Shown: positions 26,193 through 35,485 of the stretch, in pieces
How the letters are laid out: the number at the start of each line of letters is the position of its first letter
Numbering within the stretch: the stretch's first letter is position 1
Position numbers and translations under genes: made by a program
Notes under the pieces: generated by a model
The model's database searches: none
The model's input: the letters and a program-made list of their open reading frames with translations, nothing else
Told to the model about the DNA's origin: nothing
Source: Cytophagales bacterium
GTDB lineage: Bacteria; Bacteroidota; Bacteroidia; Cytophagales; Cyclobacteriaceae
Assembly: GCA_020403045.1 (NCBI GenBank)
Contig: JADBYK010000003.1
Span: forward strand, 1 to 64,000
Reading direction: 5' to 3'
Length of the DNA stretch: 64,000 nt

Positions 26193-28509
26193 CCTGCAAA
26201 TATCCTCTTTTAGGGGTGCTACCAAACCCGTAACTATTGACTTTGACCCTTCAAAGAAAATCACTATGATTTTTGCTGAAAACGGCAATGGTAAGTCAAC
26301 TATTGCAGATGCTTTTATTTGCTTACTAACTGACAACAGAGGCTCTTTAGACGATAAATCTTCCATCGACCCACAGTTTATAAAATCATTAGGTACAGGA
26401 ACAGGCGAAACTAAAATAACACTCAATACCGATAGTGGTACTTTTTCAGCATCATTAGCCGGAACAGCTAAAGATTTCACCAAATCCCCTTCAACTGGTT
26501 TGCCTCCTTTAAGGTTTTTAAGAAGAAGTCAAATCATCAATATAATGAATTTAAAACCCTCTGAAAGGTATAATTCATTGAAAGATTACATTGATGTATC
26601 AGGCATTTATTCGGCTGAGGAAGAACTAAGAAAAACAAGCAGGGATGTTGATAGTGAATTAGAAAATTCTGTTCGTGTGCTTGCAAGTGCAAAAGACACT
26701 TTAGAACAGGCTTGGACAAAAGAAGGTAAGCCACAAGGCGATATGTTGGTATGGGCAAAAACACAATCTGAAATAGATTTAAGCAAAGATAAAATTGCCC
26801 TTAAAACCCTTAATTTATTAACGAATGAATGGAGGGCTATTGACAATAAGTACAAAGAAATTTTAAGTTCAATTGGTATAGTTAAAGCTTCACAATTGGC
26901 ATTTAATAATGCTTCAGAAGCACTAAAAAAACTACAAGCAGAAAGCATCAATAATAATGCTTCACTATTTACTTTGTTACAACAGGCTAAAAATTATATT
27001 GCTGCAAAAGACCCAATTAAAAATTGCCCTGTTTGTTCAAGTGATATTGATAAAACCAAAGTACTTGCTTCATTAGATAAACAAATTACTTCAATGGATG
27101 CTTTAGGTAAAGCAGCCAAATTAGTAGAAGATACAAAAAAGACAAACGACCGCAACATAGCCATTCAGAATAAAGCAGTCGAAAACTTTAGCAACCTTCT
27201 GATTAAATATAAAAATTCAATTGCCAGATATAAAACAGATGTACCCGATATAGCACCATTTGTTGATAGCATTGGTACAGATATTAATGCTAACTATACT
27301 TGTTTTACAGCCAATATAACACCGCTAACCGCTTTATTTGCTAGGATTGAAACTGCTGAAAAACTAAAGTCAAAGGCGATAGAACAGCACAACTTTATAA
27401 AGACACAATTTGAAACAATTACCCTTCAACTTACAAAATCAGAAAAATTAGGCAAACTATCAATTGCCACAGCAAAAGCATTGGCAATTGTTGAAAAGGA
27501 GCGTAAAGACTATTACGATGCTGAATTACTTTCTATTTCAGGCGAAGTAGAGCAGATGTATCAGAAAATACATCCTAAAGAAGGTTTAGGTGGCATAAAA
27601 CTATTTCTCAATCCTAAATTCAAAACATCTTTAGAACTACAAGCAAACTTTCATACAGAGGAAGGCATTACCCCACAATCTGTTTATAGTGAAAGCCACT
27701 TAGATACTTTAGGTATTTGCATATTTTTAGCTTTAGCAAAAAAGTACAGCACAGGCGATACTATCCTTGTTTTGGATGATGTGGTTATGTCAGTTGATGA
27801 TAAACATTTAGATAGGTTTATTGAGTTATTGCATGATGAAGAAAAACACTTTGGACAAATAATTATTACAACCCATTACAGACCGTGGAGAGAAAGATAC
27901 CGCAACAATAGAGCACCAACAGGAAATGTTCAATTTTTAGAACTCCGCAACTGGACTAAAGAAAATGGTATTCGTGTATTCAATGCTAAAATTGTACTTG
28001 CAGAATTGAAACAACTATTGGCAGACGAAGCAGATTTTCATAGAGAAAATATTGCAGGTACAGCCGGAAGAATGCTTGAAAATTTATTGGATTACATTAC
28101 GCTGAAATATTCATCTCGTTTGCCACGTAAGCCAAAAGCAGACTATCAACTTCACGAATTACTAACAGGCTTATCTAAAGAATTACTAAAGGTTTTTAGA
28201 GTAGAACATTATGCTAAAGATGAAGCAGGTAAATACACTGTATTATCCAATAACATTCCACTATTGGAGGTAATAGATAAACTCAAACAACTTAAAGCAG
28301 TCCGCAATCAGGTAGGAGCACATTTTAATTTTGATGGGCAGTTAGTAAGTGATGATGATGTAATAGAATTTGGAAAAGCAACAGTTGAATTTGCCGAATT
28401 ATTAATTTGTGCAGAAACAGGAGCATTACCCGACAAGGATAGTTCGGGTTCATATTGGGAAACAAAATCAGGTTCAATTAAACTTTATCCATTAGTTGAC
28501 CCTAAATAA
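26179..28509 (+). CDS. Rad50/RecF-like ATPase of the defence operon
   Basis: The 776-aa protein is an SMC-type ATPase. Walker A AENGNGKST (33-41) follows FRGATKPVTIDF. The middle is coiled coil with a zinc-hook-like CPVC near residue 282. The C-terminal half-site shows YSESHLDTLGICIFLALAK (ABC signature equivalent) and Walker B TILVLDDVVMSVDD near residue 529. About 200 extra C-terminal residues follow and end with VRNQVGAHFN, a HEPN-like RxxxxH arrangement worth noting. It would sense or tether DNA ends together with the helicase and methylase. Function is inferred from the operon. Confidence 0.85.
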   Translation: MKLNNLQISSFRGATKPVTIDFDPSKKITMIFAENGNGKSTIADAFICLLTDNRGSLDDKSSIDPQFIKSLGTGTGETKITLNTDSGTFSASLAGTAKDFTKSPSTGLPPLRFLRRSQIINIMNLKPSERYNSLKDYIDVSGIYSAEEELRKTSRDVDSELENSVRVLASAKDTLEQAWTKEGKPQGDMLVWAKTQSEIDLSKDKIALKTLNLLTNEWRAIDNKYKEILSSIGIVKASQLAFNNASEALKKLQAESINNNASLFTLLQQAKNYIAAKDPIKNCPVCSSDIDKTKVLASLDKQITSMDALGKAAKLVEDTKKTNDRNIAIQNKAVENFSNLLIKYKNSIARYKTDVPDIAPFVDSIGTDINANYTCFTANITPLTALFARIETAEKLKSKAIEQHNFIKTQFETITLQLTKSEKLGKLSIATAKALAIVEKERKDYYDAELLSISGEVEQMYQKIHPKEGLGGIKLFLNPKFKTSLELQANFHTEEGITPQSVYSESHLDTLGICIFLALAKKYSTGDTILVLDDVVMSVDDKHLDRFIELLHDEEKHFGQIIITTHYRPWRERYRNNRAPTGNVQFLELRNWTKENGIRVFNAKIVLAELKQLLADEADFHRENIAGTAGRMLENLLDYITLKYSSRLPRKPKADYQLHELLTGLSKELLKVFRVEHYAKDEAGKYTVLSNNIPLLEVIDKLKQLKAVRNQVGAHFNFDGQLVSDDDVIEFGKATVEFAELLICAETGALPDKDSSGSYWETKSGSIKLYPLVDPK

Positions 28510-28524
28510 AAATAGTACAAGAAA

Positions 28525-30432
28525 ATGGCAGAAATACAAAAACAAGAACTTACCTCAATGAATATCACAGAGGATCAATTACTAAAGTTAAAACAACTTT
28601 TCCCAGAAGCATTTACCGAAGGCTTAAAAGTAGATTGGGAAAAACTTCGACTTACTTTAGGTGAGGCAATAGATACAGGCAAAGAACGCTATGGTATGAA
28701 TTGGCCCGGTAAATCTGAATGTTTTAAAACTATTCAACAGCCAAGCATTGCAACGCTTATACCTGCAAGGGATGAAAGTGTAGATTTTGATAAAACAGAA
28801 AACCTGTTTATTAAAGGCGATAATTTGGAAGTACTAAAGTTATTGCAGAAAAGCTATTTAGGGAAAATTAAATTTATGTATTTCGACCCTCCTTATAATA
28901 CTGGTAAAGAATTTATCTACCCAGATAATTATGCAGAAAATCTTGATACATATTTACAATATACAGGTCAAATAGACAGTGATGGCAAAAAATTTACAAC
29001 AAACACTGAAACAGATGGTCGTTTTCATAGCAAGTGGATGAATATGATGTACCCCCGGTTATTTCTTGCCAAAAACCTATTAAAAGAAGATGGCTTAATT
29101 TTTATTTCTATTGATGATAATGAAATAAATAATTTAAAAGTTTTACTCAATGAAATATTTGGCGAAGAAAATTTTGTTGCTCAATTTATTTGGAAAAGCA
29201 GACAAAATAAGGATAATAGAAGTATTACTGGTGTTTCTACAGACCATGAATACATTATTTGTTTTGCTAAGCAAACAGATGAGAAATTAATTAGAGGTGA
29301 CGAACGAAAAATTGACCAATATAAAAATCCAGATAATGATAGCAGAGGCTCTTGGGTAAGTGGCAATATGGTTGGTTTGTTACCCGAGAATTTAAGACCT
29401 AATTGCCATTATGATTTAATTAATCCAGAGACTGGCATTAATTATGGAAAACCTAAACTTGGTTGGAGATACGACAAGAATACAATGAAAAGGCTTATCG
29501 AAGAAAAAAGAATATTATGGCCAGAAGAAGCAACAGGAAGACCAAGAAAAAAAGTCTTTTTAAATGAATTAAAAGGTGACTTTACGGGTTTGTCATCAAT
29601 TATTGGCGAAAATATATTTACAAGAGATGGGACAAAAGAAATTTCAGACCTATTTGGCTTTAAAGCATTTGATTTCCCCAAGCCATCAAATTTAATTAAA
29701 AGTCTTCTTTTGCAATCCACTAATGAAGATGATTTGGTATTGGATATTTTTGCAGGTTCGGGCACAACTGCTCATGCAGTTTTAGATTTAAATAAAGAGG
29801 ATGGCGGCAGCAGAAAATTTATTTGTGTTCAAATACCAGAACCTACAGATGAAAAAAGCGAAGCATTTATTAAAGGTTATAAAACTATTGCTGATATTAC
29901 TAAGGACAGAATTAAAAAAGTATCGGAAAAAATCAAAATTGAATTTTTGGATAAAACAGCCAAAGAAGCAAAAACTATTTTTGGTACTCCTAATTCAAAT
30001 ATAGAACTCGATTTAGGCTTTAAAGTTTACAAATTAGCACAATCCAATTTCAAGATTTGGGATGCCACTTTAGAAAAAACACCAGAAGTAATACAGGCAA
30101 AATTATTTGAGCACATCAATCATATTTCACCCGAAGCAGAACAGGAGGCAATACTCTATGAGTTGTTGCTAAAATCAGGTTTTGAACTTACCACACCCAT
30201 TGAAAAATTAACACTTGCAGGGCTAACTGTTTTTAGTATTGCCGAAGGTCAATTACTCATTTGCTTAGAAAAAGAGCTATCACACGATTGCTTAAAAGCA
30301 ATGGCAGAATTACACCCTACAAGAGTAATTTGTTTAGATGAAGCATTTAAAGGAACTAATGCAGATGCACTAAAAACCAATGCAGTTCAGATAATGAAAA
30401 GCAAAGGAGTTGTAAACTTTAGAACGGTATAA
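28525..30432 (+). CDS. Type III-like DNA methyltransferase (Mod)
   Basis: The 635-aa enzyme is an adenine-specific methyltransferase of the beta class. Motif IV DPPY (YFDPPYNTGKEF, near residue 121) comes before motif I FAGSGTTAHAV (near 409), with a target-recognition region between them. The C-terminal quarter (LGFKVYKLAQSNFKIWDA) is typical of type III Mod proteins. It would protect the host genome and specify the site read by the Res partner 4 bp downstream. Confidence 0.92.
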   Translation: MAEIQKQELTSMNITEDQLLKLKQLFPEAFTEGLKVDWEKLRLTLGEAIDTGKERYGMNWPGKSECFKTIQQPSIATLIPARDESVDFDKTENLFIKGDNLEVLKLLQKSYLGKIKFMYFDPPYNTGKEFIYPDNYAENLDTYLQYTGQIDSDGKKFTTNTETDGRFHSKWMNMMYPRLFLAKNLLKEDGLIFISIDDNEINNLKVLLNEIFGEENFVAQFIWKSRQNKDNRSITGVSTDHEYIICFAKQTDEKLIRGDERKIDQYKNPDNDSRGSWVSGNMVGLLPENLRPNCHYDLINPETGINYGKPKLGWRYDKNTMKRLIEEKRILWPEEATGRPRKKVFLNELKGDFTGLSSIIGENIFTRDGTKEISDLFGFKAFDFPKPSNLIKSLLLQSTNEDDLVLDIFAGSGTTAHAVLDLNKEDGGSRKFICVQIPEPTDEKSEAFIKGYKTIADITKDRIKKVSEKIKIEFLDKTAKEAKTIFGTPNSNIELDLGFKVYKLAQSNFKIWDATLEKTPEVIQAKLFEHINHISPEAEQEAILYELLLKSGFELTTPIEKLTLAGLTVFSIAEGQLLICLEKELSHDCLKAMAELHPTRVICLDEAFKGTNADALKTNAVQIMKSKGVVNFRTV

Positions 30433-30436
30433 AACT

Positions 30437-33334
30437 ATGAAATTAAAATTTGATAGCACACAGCCGTTTCAGTTGCAAGCAGTCAGCAGTTTTGTTGAAT
30501 TGTTTGATGGGCAACCTTTGCAACAAGGCGACTACTCAGTAGAAATAAATACATCCACACAAGCAGGACAAAGCAGCATTTTTCAATCTGAATTAGGTTT
30601 AGGAAATAACCTTACTTTAAGTAATGAAGTAATTTTAAAAAACCTGCACACCATACAAGAGAGAAACGATTTAGATGCTACACCAGAAAAGGAATTTGAA
30701 AAGAACGGTTTAAATTTTTCTGTAGAAATGGAAACAGGTACAGGTAAAACCTATGTGTATCTGAGAACCATTTTTGAATTATCACAGAAGTATGGTTTCA
30801 AAAAATTTATTATCGTAGTTCCAAGTGTTGCAATCAGAGAAGGCACAGTAAAAAACATTGAAATAACTGAGGAACATTTTAAGGCATTATACAACAACAT
30901 AGAGTTTGAATACTTTGTGTATGATAGTAAAAAAGCAAACCGCCTTCGGCAGTTCGCCACAAGCAACCAGCTGCAAATAATGATAATTAATATTGATGCT
31001 TTCAACAAAGACACCAATATTTTCAATCAAGAACGCAATCAATTAAATGGTTTCAGTCCAAAAGAATTTATCAATGCTGTAAAGCCTTTTGTATTAATTG
31101 ACGAACCCCAAAGTGTTGATAATACAACCAAAGCACAGGAGGCAATAAAATCACTTAACCCCATTTGCATATTTCGTTTTTCTGCTACGCATAAAAACCC
31201 CTACAATCTCATCTATAAACTTGACCCTATAAAGGCGTATGAATTACGTTTAGTAAAACAAATAGTAGTAGCATCAGTAGTTGGTGCAAATGCTCAAAAT
31301 GATGCTTATGTAAAGCTATTAGAGGTAAATAACAAAGCAGGAATAAAAGCTAAAATCCGTATTCAGGTGCAAGGCATAGGAGCAGTAAATGAAATGGATA
31401 TTTGGGTAAAACAAAATGCTGATTTATTTACACTCTCCAATGAAAGGGCAGCCTATCAAAATGGTTTTGAAGTATTAGACATCAGTGCAGAGCCAGGTAA
31501 TGAATTTATTGATTTCACTTCAGGCAGATTATACATAGGGCAAGAAAGAGGTGGCATTACAGATGATTTGATAGAAATACAAATTAAGAACACTATCAAA
31601 AAGCATTTGGATAAAGAACTACAATTAAAGGGCAGAGGTATAAAAGTATTGAGTTTGTTTTTTGTAGATAAGGTTGCCAATTACAGAACCTATGATGAAG
31701 AAGGTAAACCAGCACCGGGCAAATTTGCAGAACTTTTTGAAAAGCATTATTTAGAATTTATTAAACTATCACAATACAAAGAGTTAGACATTTTTCCTGT
31801 CGAAAAAATCCATGATGGGTATTTCTCAGCCGATAAAAAGGGAGTATTAAAAGACACCAATGGCAGCACCCAAGCAGATGATGATACCTATGCTAAAATC
31901 ATGCGAAACAAAGAACAATTGCTTTCATTAGATGAACCCTTGAAATTTATCTTCTCACATTCTGCATTAAGGGAAGGTTGGGATAATCCGAATGTGTTTC
32001 AAATTTGTGTTTTAAGAGAAGTAGGCAGCACCAAAGAAAGAAGACAAACATTGGGCAGGGGTTTAAGATTGCCAGTAAACAAAGATGGTGAAAGAGTAAA
32101 AGACGATAGCATAAATAAACTCACTGTAATTGCAAGAGAAAGCTATGCTGATTTTGCAAATGGCTTACAGAAAGAATATGAAGAAGATTGCGGAGTAACT
32201 TTTGGCAAAGTTCCAAAAATTGCATTTGCAAAAATTACAGAAACAGTAGGTGAAGAAGAAACTCCAATTGGCAGAACATCAAGTGAAAATATTTGGGCTG
32301 AATTAGTTGCTAAAGGTTTCATTGATCCTATTGGTAAAATACAGCCCTCGTTCAATCCATCTAAAGAAGGCTTTTCATTGGGGTTATCAGAAAAATTTGC
32401 AGAGAAAGAAAGCGAAATTATATCAGTACTTCAATCCTATCAGTTAGAAAGACACATCAAAAAAGATGAAGAGCCAAAGCGTTTAAAAATCAACAAGCAA
32501 ATATTTCTTGACCCTGAATTTGAAAACCTATGGAATAAGATAAAACACCGCACCACTTACCAAGTAGATTACTCCACAGATGTTTTAATTGCTAACGCAA
32601 TTAAGGCCATTAAGGAAATGGAAAAAATAGAACCGGTAAAAGTGGCTTATAGAGAAGATTTAATTGCAGTTGAAAAAAAGGGAGTAACAACAACCAATAC
32701 AAAAGCCAACGAAATAAAGTTAGAATACTCAGGCAATTTGCCTGATATTCTTGCATACCTGCAAAAGGAAACAGAACTGACAAGGAGTTCCTTAGTTACA
32801 ATTCTTTCAGATAGCAACCGCCTTGCTGAGTTTGCAATCAACCCTCAAAAATTTATGGATGCTGTTGCTTCCATCATAAACCGTGAGTTACATAGGTTAA
32901 TGATTGACGGTATAAAGTATGAGAAACTAACTACAGGGCATACAGAGTGGAGTATGCAACTATTCAGAGAAGAAGAATTGAAAGACTATTTTGAGCAATG
33001 TTTAGCAGTTAACAATTCAGTATTTGACCGTGTAATTTATGATAGTGAAATAGAGAGAAAGTTTGCAGAAGATTTGGATAAGAGAGAAGATATAAAATTG
33101 TTTGTCAAGCTACCTTCTTTCTTTAAAGTAGAAACTCCAATAGGTACTTATAACCCCGATTGGGCAATAGTAAAACACAACGACAATACCATTTATTTAG
33201 TCAGAGAAACCAAAAGCACCAAAAACTTTGAAAAGCTAAGAAATTCAGAAGCGGACAAAATAAAATGTGGTAGAAAACACTTTAATGCCATCGGAGCAGA
33301 TTTTGATGTAGTAACAAGTTCAACAGAAGTATAA
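30437..33334 (+). CDS. Type III-like restriction helicase-nuclease (Res)
   Basis: The 965-aa protein has an SF2 helicase core: Walker A METGTGKT (near 97-105), motif II DEPQ near 221 in place of DEAH, FRFSATHKNP, and motif VI region LGRGLRLPVN. The C-terminal nuclease domain shows YNPDWAIV and LVRETKST near residues 905-935, the PD...ExK residues of type III Res subunits. It forms the Mod-Res pair with the preceding gene. Combined with SNF2 helicase and SMC-like ATPase, the set is close to the helicase-methylase-ATPase (Hma) loci described as defence systems. Confidence 0.9.
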   Translation: MKLKFDSTQPFQLQAVSSFVELFDGQPLQQGDYSVEINTSTQAGQSSIFQSELGLGNNLTLSNEVILKNLHTIQERNDLDATPEKEFEKNGLNFSVEMETGTGKTYVYLRTIFELSQKYGFKKFIIVVPSVAIREGTVKNIEITEEHFKALYNNIEFEYFVYDSKKANRLRQFATSNQLQIMIINIDAFNKDTNIFNQERNQLNGFSPKEFINAVKPFVLIDEPQSVDNTTKAQEAIKSLNPICIFRFSATHKNPYNLIYKLDPIKAYELRLVKQIVVASVVGANAQNDAYVKLLEVNNKAGIKAKIRIQVQGIGAVNEMDIWVKQNADLFTLSNERAAYQNGFEVLDISAEPGNEFIDFTSGRLYIGQERGGITDDLIEIQIKNTIKKHLDKELQLKGRGIKVLSLFFVDKVANYRTYDEEGKPAPGKFAELFEKHYLEFIKLSQYKELDIFPVEKIHDGYFSADKKGVLKDTNGSTQADDDTYAKIMRNKEQLLSLDEPLKFIFSHSALREGWDNPNVFQICVLREVGSTKERRQTLGRGLRLPVNKDGERVKDDSINKLTVIARESYADFANGLQKEYEEDCGVTFGKVPKIAFAKITETVGEEETPIGRTSSENIWAELVAKGFIDPIGKIQPSFNPSKEGFSLGLSEKFAEKESEIISVLQSYQLERHIKKDEEPKRLKINKQIFLDPEFENLWNKIKHRTTYQVDYSTDVLIANAIKAIKEMEKIEPVKVAYREDLIAVEKKGVTTTNTKANEIKLEYSGNLPDILAYLQKETELTRSSLVTILSDSNRLAEFAINPQKFMDAVASIINRELHRLMIDGIKYEKLTTGHTEWSMQLFREEELKDYFEQCLAVNNSVFDRVIYDSEIERKFAEDLDKREDIKLFVKLPSFFKVETPIGTYNPDWAIVKHNDNTIYLVRETKSTKNFEKLRNSEADKIKCGRKHFNAIGADFDVVTSSTEV

Positions 33335-33516
33335 TGAAAAAAGCATCAAGATATTCACCCATACAACGTATTGAACGAAACCCTCGGTATTCGTTCTCCT
33401 GTATGATATGTTTGATGTTTTCACCCAACCATACTAAGATTTACCGCTGGTGGCAAATTATTGGTTTACTGGGCTTTATTGTCTTTATGGGATATATGGT
33501 TTCAATTTCAAGGTAA
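33334..33516 (+). CDS. 60-aa single-span membrane protein
   Basis: The ATG overlaps the Res stop (TAATG), which couples translation. The N-terminal 40 residues are basic with two Cys (FSCMICLMF). The C-terminal 20 residues form a membrane span (WWQIIGLLGFIVFMGYMV). The next gene begins 3 bp after its stop. I recognise no family. A membrane-acting effector linked to the cyclase-like gene is an attractive idea, but it could also be a chance frame filling the gap. Confidence 0.4.
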   Translation: MKKASRYSPIQRIERNPRYSFSCMICLMFSPNHTKIYRWWQIIGLLGFIVFMGYMVSISR

Positions 33517-33519
33517 ATT

Positions 33520-34386
33520 ATGGAGTTAGAATATAAATACACAAATAGGGCTGTTGCATTTTTAGATGTATTAGGCTTTCAAAATAAGCTTGAAGAGTTT
33601 GAAAGAGAAGCTATTGAATATTATAACACATCAAATGCTGAAGAAACAGCCGGAGAATTTGAAGAAGATAATAGCGAGTTAAACAGTCCAATTTACTATT
33701 CTCAAAAAGCAAGTGACTTCATAAATACCTTCAATTCAGCAATTTCAAAACTTGATAGTGATAAATTCAGTTATTACTTATTTAGTGATAACATTTGTAT
33801 CACAGCAAAAAGTACTGGCGATAATGGGGAAAATTCACTTGTTGAATTATTACTTATTATTTCTGAATTATACTTCGAGTTTATTCAGCAAGGTTATTTT
33901 CTTCGAGGGGGCATTGACTTTGGTTTGTTTATAGATAAATCTTCAATAGCACTTGGTGTTCCTCTTGCAACAGCTTATAAAATGGAAAGCACACAAGCAG
34001 TTTTCCCAAGAATAGTTCTATCAAAGAATTTTATTAAGCAATTAGAAGACTATTCTGTAGATAATGTAAATGGTTATTCATCAATATTAACTTCAAGCCT
34101 TATCAAAGTAAGTTGTGACATTCAATACTTGAATGTTTTTAATCACATTTTTAAAGTTGATGATAAGGAATATTTTTTTGAACGGTATAGCTTCAACATA
34201 AATCAAAACCTTCTAAGTTCAGCACAAAAGGAGAATATTTTTTTAAAGTACAAATGGTTAGCTACTGAATTTAATTCATTTATCGAAACATATACAAGCT
34301 CTCTTGCATTCTATGATGAAAACTTTGAGGCAACAGATGAGTATTTACAAATTGTTAAACAACTAAAAGTCGAATATGGACAATAA
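33520..34386 (+). CDS. Protein with class III nucleotide-cyclase-like motifs
   Basis: The 288-aa protein starts RAVAFLDVLGF (Asp16), like the FxDxxGF metal site of class III cyclases. YYLFSDNICIT (Asp90) matches the second metal Asp strand. FLRGGIDFG (129-135) resembles R.GIH.G, and GVPLATAYKME (146-156) resembles G..VN.A.R.E, but with Ala and Lys replacing the catalytic Asn and Arg. So the fold looks like a cyclase while base or activity may differ. No GGDEF or membrane part is seen. It overlaps the beta-family gene by 11 bp and follows the defence operon directly. Confidence 0.55.
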   Translation: MELEYKYTNRAVAFLDVLGFQNKLEEFEREAIEYYNTSNAEETAGEFEEDNSELNSPIYYSQKASDFINTFNSAISKLDSDKFSYYLFSDNICITAKSTGDNGENSLVELLLIISELYFEFIQQGYFLRGGIDFGLFIDKSSIALGVPLATAYKMESTQAVFPRIVLSKNFIKQLEDYSVDNVNGYSSILTSSLIKVSCDIQYLNVFNHIFKVDDKEYFFERYSFNINQNLLSSAQKENIFLKYKWLATEFNSFIETYTSSLAFYDENFEATDEYLQIVKQLKVEYGQ

Positions 34387-35485
34387 TCTTATATATATGC
34401 CAACATTTAGGGTTAGGCAACAAGAGACCATCGTATTGAAAAGTTTCAATTTTGGAGAACATATGTACCCTCTTATTGAAATTGTCAAAGAATTTGATAG
34501 GTCAAGAAAAGATGATACTCAAAAAACATTTGAGGAAATACATATAGAACTGATTGAAGCAATTCAGTCAACTTTTGTTTTTATTGATTTACCAATTTAT
34601 TTAAAACAGTCTGGTGCTGTAAAGGATGAAGTAGTTGCTTTTTCATATAGTATAAGTAACAATCTTGAAAAGAGGTGTGAGTATTTAAATAAATTGTCCA
34701 TTCATAGAAGTAAGGCTATACCAGTTATTTCTTCTTTTCTTTCTAAAACTGGCGATACTAATTCAATTCAAAATCAGTTTGAATTGTTACAGCCCAATTT
34801 TGACCGTATAGCATTCCGTTTATTTCCTTTAACCTTTAAAGATGATTTCAGTATAGTATCTACATTGGCTCGTCCTAATGACTACATAATAATGGATTTA
34901 GATACTATAAATCCATTTCCAAAAAGTCCTCCATTGCGTCCTCTTATTGCAGAGTTAAAATCTTTCCACACTTGTTGTAAAATATTACTTCGCAGTGCAA
35001 TTAATACAGAGATACAAAATGTGAAATTAGACCACGGTCAAGTAGTTTACGAAGCTGACAATAGCCAAATTGATATTGATATACTTAATGAGTTCGGTGT
35101 AAATGCTACTGGTGATTTTGTAGGTATAAAAAAAGACGACCTAACGGCAGGGGGCACAATTAGTCCTGGTTTTATATATTATGATGCAACTGAAAATCAA
35201 TACTATGGTTATCGTGCCGCTGTAAAGGAGTTAATACAATTTGAGAATTTAATTGTACCTGCAATTATTTCGTCCGATGCAACGCAAAGAATGTTAGCAA
35301 CAAATCCTCCTTTTGTGGGTGCAGAAAACCCAGGATATAATACTTTGCTTAGTATTAGCTCGGGTGCAGAGAGTGGTAAAAGTCAGGCTAAATTTAAGAA
35401 GATAGCGATGGAGCACTATTTATATTGTATGCGATTAAAAATTGAAAATGGTGAGTTACATCAAACAAATGTTCAGCAGCCGTAG
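34376..35485 (+). CDS. Beta family protein (T4 beta-protein-like)
   Basis: The 369-aa protein fits the beta family (PF14350): YMPTFRVRQQETIVLKSF near the start, then YPLIEIVKEFDR, with RLFPLTF and DYIIMDLDTI in the middle. The pattern Y.P...R..E...L......PLIEI is the family hallmark. Beta proteins are common in phage-defence neighbourhoods and are often encoded with sce7726-type proteins, which is exactly the arrangement here. Biochemical role is unknown. It is co-translated with the cyclase-like gene and convergent with the nuclease gene (13-bp overlap of ends). Confidence 0.75.
   Translation: MDNNLIYMPTFRVRQQETIVLKSFNFGEHMYPLIEIVKEFDRSRKDDTQKTFEEIHIELIEAIQSTFVFIDLPIYLKQSGAVKDEVVAFSYSISNNLEKRCEYLNKLSIHRSKAIPVISSFLSKTGDTNSIQNQFELLQPNFDRIAFRLFPLTFKDDFSIVSTLARPNDYIIMDLDTINPFPKSPPLRPLIAELKSFHTCCKILLRSAINTEIQNVKLDHGQVVYEADNSQIDIDILNEFGVNATGDFVGIKKDDLTAGGTISPGFIYYDATENQYYGYRAAVKELIQFENLIVPAIISSDATQRMLATNPPFVGAENPGYNTLLSISSGAESGKSQAKFKKIAMEHYLYCMRLKIENGELHQTNVQQP

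Noticed and set aside
23089-33334. DISARM or BREX system
   Set aside because: There is no DUF1998 (DrmB), PLD (DrmC), PglZ or BrxC-like gene; the methylase-Res pair is of type III form.
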